A stretch of 64,000 nucleotides of DNA from Cryptomeria japonica. Its lineage: Eukaryota; Streptophyta; Pinopsida; Cupressales; Cupressaceae. How positions within the stretch are numbered: position 1 is the first letter of the stretch; each line of letters begins with the position of its first letter. The notes below the pieces were generated by a model. That model was not told the DNA's origin. It did no database searches and saw nothing but the letters and a program-made list of their open reading frames with translations. Shown in pieces: positions 57,640-64,000 of this stretch. The position numbers and the translations under genes were made by a program. The stretch covers positions 671,856,852-671,920,851 of the forward strand of contig NC_081412.1 of the NCBI RefSeq assembly GCF_030272615.1, written 5' to 3'.

Positions 57640-59040
57640 ATGATTTTGACATCATTGTATGATGACACTTATGATTATATATATGAGATGATTCATCTTT
57701 GTGGTAGCTATATGCATGCGTACCTATGTGATGAGATGTTTTATGATGCTTATGATATGGATGGAAATATGTACATGATGGAATGCAATATTTTTGTTCT
57801 TTTATGTTTTGAATATGTTATGCTAATGCAAATGTGAATGTATGAAATGCAGATGAATATGATAATGCAAATAATTATTTACATGATGAGAATGTAAAAT
57901 GTGCTAACATGTGTTGTGTGCAGAATGTGATGCAATTGTAATTGTGATATCTATATGTATGTATGAAATGCTTATATGTGGTAATGCAAGTGCAACTACA
58001 TGAAATGCAAATGTTTTTGGTGTGTCATTATACTCAGTCATGTGATAGCAGGCTACACAGACTCAAGAAGGATGATGGAAGTCAATCAAGAAAGGGGGGA
58101 TGGAAGATAGAAGATATGAAACTGAAAAGAGCTTCTTGTGCATTATCATCATTGACCTTTATTATGGCAAGTAGGCTATGACAATCGAGGCATATGTTCG
58201 ACCTAGAAAGTCATTGTACCCATTTGCATGGAGATAAGATAGTCTCAAACAAGGAATGCCCTAGTTCACACTAGACTCATAGTGTCCTCATATCCTTGGA
58301 CAAGTCATAGAATTACTAAGAGACAATCCACAGACAACAAAAGAAAAATAGGTGATGATACCCCATCCTCACCTTTCTAATCAAAGACATCCTGGAGATA
58401 AAATCTCTAGTCAAAGACATCCCGGAAAAGCTAAAAGACATGTCACCAAAAGATAAAATCAAAAGAAAACCAAGACTCGACACCAACATCCACTATAGTC
58501 CTCAAGTTTAGTGTCTCTTGTCACTGGTATAAGTCCATTTGATTGTGGTCACAATGTTTACTTTCACAAAAAGGATAGATAGCACTGAACCATGATGTTG
58601 TCTGAGTTTTTTGAAAGATTTGATTTGTTGGAGCCCATTGTTGCTGTTGTGTCTCATCTGAAACTAACTGAATCCATGAAATTGATACTTTATTGTGGAG
58701 AAGACAGAACTTTATTGCAGATTGGTGATGCAAATGCTACTTTATTACAGATTGTGCACGGATAGACTGAAGAAAACTGGAAGAAACTGTAATCCTTGAA
58801 ACATGTGATGCTCTCAGTTCCACACCCATCACTAGACGTAGGATTTGCCTTAGCCACAGATAGGAGTTGATTTATTATGGATGGAAAGGGATGAAAAAGA
58901 ATGTTTATTATGAATGGTGAACCAATATTGGGTAGATCAATAGCAAGCCATGATAGGGATGGGTAAGTTTATTATGAATGAAAGGGTTGTGAGTGTGTGC
59001 AAAGTGAAGGATGAAATGGAATCCTGAAGGAGGGAGGAGC
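57640..59040. other. 3' untranslated region of D
   Basis: ATG-rich low complexity to about 58020, then unassigned sequence with no supported gene. CACAAAGTATCAATTTC-type words near 58680-58750 recur twice (TTTATTGCAGATT, TTTATTACAGATT). Confidence 0.5.
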
Positions 59041-59052
59041 AATGTCCCTACA

Positions 59053-59103
59053 CATGGCGTCGGTGACCCGGTTTTCACCATGGTACTTGCCCAGGGCGCC
59101 ATG
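59053..59103 (-). other. Conserved hairpin after pol in D
   Basis: The arms CATGGCG (59053-59059) and CGCCATG (59097-59103) pair over 7 bp. The loop on the minus strand contains GGGCAAGTACCATGGTGAAAA, like A and C. Two stem pairs differ from A and C on both arms. Confidence 0.72.
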
Positions 59104-59305
59104 AAAGTGGTTTTCACCATTGGATGAAATTATTTCTCTTTACTTTTTTCGATTTTTTTGTGTCACAAGGTGCTTGTTTGCCAGGTTTTCACCAAGTAAC
59201 GGATTTTTTTATTTTATGATTTTTTTGTATTTTTTGAATTTTTTTGTTTTTGATTTTTTTTTGTTTTTTATTTTGTGTTTTTTAATTAGGATACTCTGAA
59301 GAGCT

Positions 59306-60840
59306 ATGTGTAAAACCTATGAAGGTGCATGTTGTTGATAGGATCCTCCAAGGATTCACCCTCTGTGGTTCAGAGCTGATATGTACCAGATCTATATGCT
59401 GCTGTAATGATGTAAGGATGAAGCCAATTTGGTTCGAACATGTCCTTCTCTCTATCTTGCTGATTTTTAGGATTTTCTCTGAGAACCAAGTCACCTACCT
59501 CAAATGTATGAGGCTTGACTTTATGATTGTAGTATTGTTCCTTGACTGAATGATGTGTAGCTTGAGTGACTATCTTCCTTAATAAAGGAACTAAGATAGA
59601 ATTACTAGCGTGTGGACTACATAGGCCCGTATGCGTGTCACCTGAAGAAGTTTGGGCATCCCTGATAACAAAGTCCTTCAAGGAAGTTCCATTAAAGGTC
59701 CATGATGTATCGCCAGAAGGGAAAAGATGTGTGGAACAAGTGGATGAGTTATGAAGGCTTATGATTGTGAAAAGAAGTGAAAGTAGAATAGCATGATGGA
59801 CACTTAGGATCAACAAGTATTGTTTTTGACTTGAAATTTTTGAAATTTTGCCCCCAGTTATTTTGATATTAGGGGAGATCAACTCTTGTTCTCTTTTCTT
59901 CATAGGATTTTTATCCTTGACCTTGATTTTTGCTGAGTCCAATAGATTTTGATTTTGATTTGGACTGAAGGACTTTTCTTTATTTTTCTTTTCAAAGCTT
60001 AATTCTTGATCCCCAATGAGTAAGGGCTTTTGTGATTCTTGTTGATCCAATTCTAGGAGAGGAGTGAAAATGGAATGAGTGGATGAAATGGTAGAGCTAT
60101 GTGAGCTCTCAAGAGGGTTGGCGATACGCTCAATAGATTCTTTGTTGGATCCACTCTCAGGACTATTGATATCAAGAGTTTCTTGCACCACTAGAGGAGA
60201 TTTGCATTCGGACTTAGTAGCCACAACACTAGGTGGTTCATACCCAATTCCTTGGCCTTGCAAATTGTTTGTAGGATGTTCTTGTTGACTGAATACCTTA
60301 GGAGATAGTGGGATTTGATCAACATGAAAGATATACTCACCACATCCTAGGTCTTTAATCTTGAATTTTTCTTTGAGCTCTGTTTGCTTTGATGTAGAAG
60401 GTTTCAAGGATTTTGGATCCACATATGCTGATGAAGGAATAGCTTCTTGATTGACTGGGATTGTTATTTTTGATCGAGGTCGCAGATTGTTGCAATATAT
60501 GAATGGATTTGGATCCACTTTGACGGTCACTTCAACTCCATTGTGTGGAAACTTGATGCATCGATGATATGTTGATGGTACTGCGCTCATCTCATGAATC
60601 CATGGACGTCCCAAAAGTATGTTGTATGTGAGATCTAAATCAAGGACTTGACAAACCACATCCTTTGTAACTAGCCCAACTCTAAGAGGTAAAATGATTG
60701 TGCCTTTGGATGAACGCTCTTCATCATCATATGCCTTGATGGTAATTTTGTTTGTAGAATTCACAACTTTATCAAAATATCCCAATTGTTTAATAGTGCT
60801 CAATGTACAAATGTTTAGACCCACTCCTTCATCTATCAGG
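59306..60840 (-). pseudogene. pol: D: protease fused by deletion to the integrase C-terminus
   Basis: The protease starts just upstream (VLIDEGVGLNIC, about 60815-60855) and includes ILLGRPWIHEMSAVPSTYHR. A Ser/Lys-rich linker reaches about 59870; then about 100 residues that match nothing in A or C; then YNHKVKPHTFEVGDLVLREN, the integrase tail, ending TAG at 59306. The 484-codon stretch 60824-59373 has no stop although some 3.4 kb of RT, RNase H and integrase are gone. A TGA-type break at 59370 follows GTYQL. Confidence 0.85.
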
Positions 60841-61968
60841 ACTCATTTTATTTGATGTTTGTGTATGAAGGCTTCAATGTGTAGTGGTGCATTATGTGGC
60901 TGACTTACAAAGGCATCATCGGCTTCTGTGAATGTAAGAGAGTGTGGAATGGAAAGGTATCCCACCATGGCTTGAAACTGGTCCACGTTCAGATCAGTAG
61001 GAATGGCAGTGTCTTTCAATATTTTTTCAAGAATAGCTTTATGTGCGGGGGATATGTGTAAGAACTCAAGGATGGAGATAAGTGTAGGTGTCTTCCCTAA
61101 CTATTCTACAAGATCGTACTTAGGCTTGGTTGATGAGGAAGTGGTGTTTTTAGCTAGAGCACCTTGCAAAGTGAATTTACCTCTACAATTTGTAACATTA
61201 CATTCATAGGTAGGTTCGGAAGAAGATCCAATGCCTTTTAGGACAATCTTGGGTCTTTGGGTAGAATTTTCAGGTGTTTTATCCTTGATGATCATGGTAG
61301 AGACATAATTGTTCATTGAAATGTGATTGACAGTTGAATCATAGTTATAAGATGCTCTGGTATAGTTGGTTTGATCATCTGTGGCTTTGGCTTTTCCCTT
61401 GTCATGTTTTGGGAATGGTTCTTTAAACATCTCATGTTCCTAATTGGATGAGTGTCCCTTGATCTCAATGTCACCTCTATCAATAAGGTCTTGTATGATG
61501 TTCTTTAGTCGATGACAATTTCCTATTATATGACCCTTGCTCTTATGAAATTCACAATACTCATCATCATTCCACCAATTTGGTTTAACCTTTGGCTCAT
61601 ATGATTATCTTGTTTGCCACTAGCTTTTTGAAAACTGACTCAAGTGGTTCTCCCAATGGGGTGTACTTCCTTCATGATCTGGAAGTTGTTTGAGTATTCA
61701 CTTGATTGTTTGTAGAGCTTGATCCAGAAAAAATGATTTTGGGTCGTATTGTATTGGAATCAACAATACCATCATTGACTGTGTTCTTGTTTTTATTCCA
61801 AAATCTTGGCTTGTCTTTTCCTTTAAAGTCATCTTTGTTTTCTTTGAATATTTTGACAATGCCTTGTTCAATTAGGACCTTCTCTGTTGTTAAGCCTTTT
61901 TCAATGATGTCCTTGAAGGTGGAAAAACAAGCTTTTCTTAGGTCATAACCAATGTCTTTGTTAACATT
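60841..61968 (-). pseudogene. gag: D: gag C-terminus, zinc motif and start of protease
   Basis: It includes PRFWNKNKN near 61790, YTPLGEPLESVFKKL near 61640, a Cys/His motif CEFHKSKGHIIGNC (about 61510-61555), and the pre-protease part (61101-61430: TNYTRASYNYDSTVNHISMN). Stops and frameshifts near 61600, 61440 and 61100. Confidence 0.82.
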
Positions 61969-63321
61969 CTAGGTGAACATTTCTACCATTTGTTTTTGTG
62001 GAATTTCACAAGAGCATCTGCTGGCTAGATTCCTCCATCTTTGTAAAAATGATGAAAAAGATTGTCCATCCTTTTCCTTGGTGTTGCACAAAGTAGTGAC
62101 TGATATGTCTATCTCTATGTTGTATGAGAAATGTTGGATAAATACCTCTGCTAAGTCACCCCATGACTTAATTTTAGGTGGGAGTTGGGAGAACCATTCC
62201 ATAGCTTGATCGCCTAAGCTCTGTGGGAATAATCTCATCAAATATGTCTCTTCTGCTGCTACCTCAATGCAAGCTATGAAAAACTGTCTTATGTGTGCCT
62301 TAGGATCCCCTTTTCCTCTATACTTATCAAACTTAGGTGTCACAAAGTGTGTAGGAAAAGGAGGCATTGGAATGCTCTTGTCAAATGGATAAGGACATAT
62401 GTCTCTCATTATGTATGTTGGCTTCGGTGTGTTTATGTCCTCCATTTTCTTTTGTAAATCCTTGATTTGTTGTTCCAAATTGTTCTTAGGTGGAGATCGA
62501 CCTCTTGGACCATACCCCATGTTTGAGGCACCAATTGGAGGAGCATGTTGCATATATGGATGATATTGATCATAAACATGTTCATATGGTGGAGGAATAT
62601 AATGATGCTGTGTATATGGACCACTTGGTATAGAGTCATGATGAGGAACGACATATCTGCTTTGTCCATGTATACCATACTCTATAGGAATGCCATGGGT
62701 TTGTTCTAGTGTGTTTCCCCCAAATTTGACATGGGGTTTCATTATGTCCAAATTTTGAGCATGCCTTTGAATATCCAATTGCTTTGGTGGTTGATCCTTA
62801 ACATTGGTATGTGATTGAGCATATTTGTCTACATAAGACTTCCATAATGGTCTGCGAAGGTGAGTATCATATGCTTGACCATGTGTGTATGGGACCTCTG
62901 GTTTTTGAAACAAATATGATGGTGATTCAGGCACAAGATGTGGTCCTCTATTTCCTCCACTATTAGGCCTCCTTTGATCCATGTTGAGGTGAGGTTGTTG
63001 CAAAGGTCAATTTTCCATTATTTGAGACATGTCAAAATCATGAGGGATCTTGGTTCCACTTTGTGCCATAACTTGTAGAGAATATTGTCTATCTCTCCTC
63101 ATTATTTCGTCAACCAATCGATTGAAACGGGGATTCATAATGGTGTCTTCCACTTCTGCCAAATGTATGGAAAAGTTGTCCATATTGTCATTGTGTGTAT
63201 CATTGTTGTTTGTAGCGTCCATGTGCTCAACATTTGGAATGTTTCTATGGGCATCCATGTTAGGTAATGTAGTATGATCAGAATTGAAAAAGATATCATT
63301 GTCATACTCATAGGAACTCAT
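61969..63321 (-). pseudogene. gag: D gag, main part
   Basis: Start ATG 63321 (MSSYEYDNDIFFNSDH). TGA at 63007-63009 breaks the frame, then it is open to 61969. A Tyr/Pro/His-rich region (about 62500-62750) precedes the gag core CPYPFDKSIPMPPFPTHFVT (about 62345-62405) and RLFPQSLGDQAMEWFSQLPP. It is homologous to A and C gag but has a quite different N-terminus. Confidence 0.9.
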
Positions 63322-64000
63322 AGGAACTCATGTTTGTAGACTCTTGAGCCTCTTTAGCTTCTCTCCTAGATTTTTGGAAATGGGTTTCAACCATGAACTA
63401 GGTATTGACCGAGATGTGTGAGACTAGATGAAAATGGAAAAGAGTATGGAAGACCAAGAGTTGGATGGAATGTAAATGAATTTGAGGTTTACTTGCAATG
63501 TCCAAAATGTAAGACCAAGTATGTATGTAGTAGAGTAGGTGTGGCTTCCAAAGAGATGATAGTTTCTCTTGATGAGGTAAGTTGACCTTGACTCTAAGTA
63601 AGACCAAATGAGACCCAAAGGTGATAGACCTTGATGAGGGACCACTTAGCAAAATGTTGTTGTATGTAGTGTGTTGACAAAGTATGATGAGGAGAAGCAA
63701 GTGACCTTTTGACTCAAGTTTAGACAAATGTGAATGTAATGTAAGGTGTAAAGCAATGATGGACTTTGTGAGACCCAAAGATAGGTTGAATGCTAGATGA
63801 AAACCTGAAGAGATAGCTTAGGAAGCCCAAAAATTTTGAAACTTATTGCTCTTGTTTGTTGGACTGTAAATTTTTCCAATTTGTGAAATTGTTTTGTTGT
63901 GACCCAATCTGAAACTTGGACTGTATTTCCATGACAAGAGGACACAATGTTGATGAAGACTCAATGTTTGCAAGTGTTTAGACTCAAAATGACTCAAAAG
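63322..64000 (-). other. Leader of element D, incomplete
   Basis: No supported gene. AGGAACTCAT is repeated in tandem at about 63313-63332. Short frames on the minus strand (63398-63778) have no family features. Confidence 0.5.

Larger units (their letters stand above)
55335..64000 (-). mobile_element. Element D: second Tat-like gypsy family, pol deleted, runs off the window
   Basis: On the minus strand: leader (63322-64000 and beyond), gag (61431-63321), protease (about 59900-61430), a short integrase tail (to 59306), 3' region with the conserved hairpin, an antisense PMD gene, polypurine tract and 3' LTR. RT, both RNase H domains and the integrase core are missing. Protein and noncoding blocks are homologous to A and C but clearly diverged, so D is another family. 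Its 5' LTR lies beyond 64000. Confidence 0.85.

Overview
This is plant nuclear DNA made almost entirely of LTR retrotransposons. I see no intact host gene, rRNA, tRNA, CRISPR array or prokaryotic feature. The long AT-rich elements, deep nesting and absence of genes suit a large, repeat-rich genome; a gymnosperm is a reasonable guess, but nothing here proves it.

Layout. A Russian doll of four LTR elements fills 31-50197, and each has a matching 5-bp target-site duplication (TSD). Element C (minus strand, Ty3/gypsy, Tat-like; 31-50197, TSD ACATG) is the oldest. Two copies of a second family sit inside it: B1 (minus, 6320-14016, TSD GATAC) in C's 3' untranslated region, and B2 (plus, 17671-41747, TSD CCCAT) in C's reverse transcriptase. 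Element A (plus, 20691-36951, TSD AATAG), a young relative of C, sits inside B2. To the right are an AT/CA microsatellite (50203-50985), a decayed Ty1/copia remnant E (minus, about 51240-53423), a LINE-like ORF1 relic (minus, about 53616-54894) and a second Tat-like gypsy family, D (minus, about 55335 to beyond the window end), which has lost RT, RNase H and most of integrase.

How the parts work. A and C encode one long gag-PR-G-patch-RT-RNaseH-RNaseH-IN frame that is now broken by nonsense codons. B1 and B2 share a structure without any pol gene: LTR, Met-tRNA-type primer site, a coiled-coil and zinc-knuckle gag, then an unrecognised ORF of about 1100 codons with a long Glu/Lys-rich block, then the polypurine tract and LTR. 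Such a family must move with enzymes supplied by others.

Most interesting signals: (1) C and D, two divergent gypsy families, carry in the same place, antisense to pol and beside the 3' LTR, a two-exon gene for a plant mobile domain (PMD) protein, with conserved splice sites, a TATA box and an intron full of tandem repeats; A keeps only the intron scar. (2) A hairpin just after the pol stop is conserved in A, C and D with compensatory base changes. (3) The B family's unknown ORF2. (4) A's LTRs are almost identical, yet its pol frame has five nonsense codons, so it probably moved recently as an already defective element.
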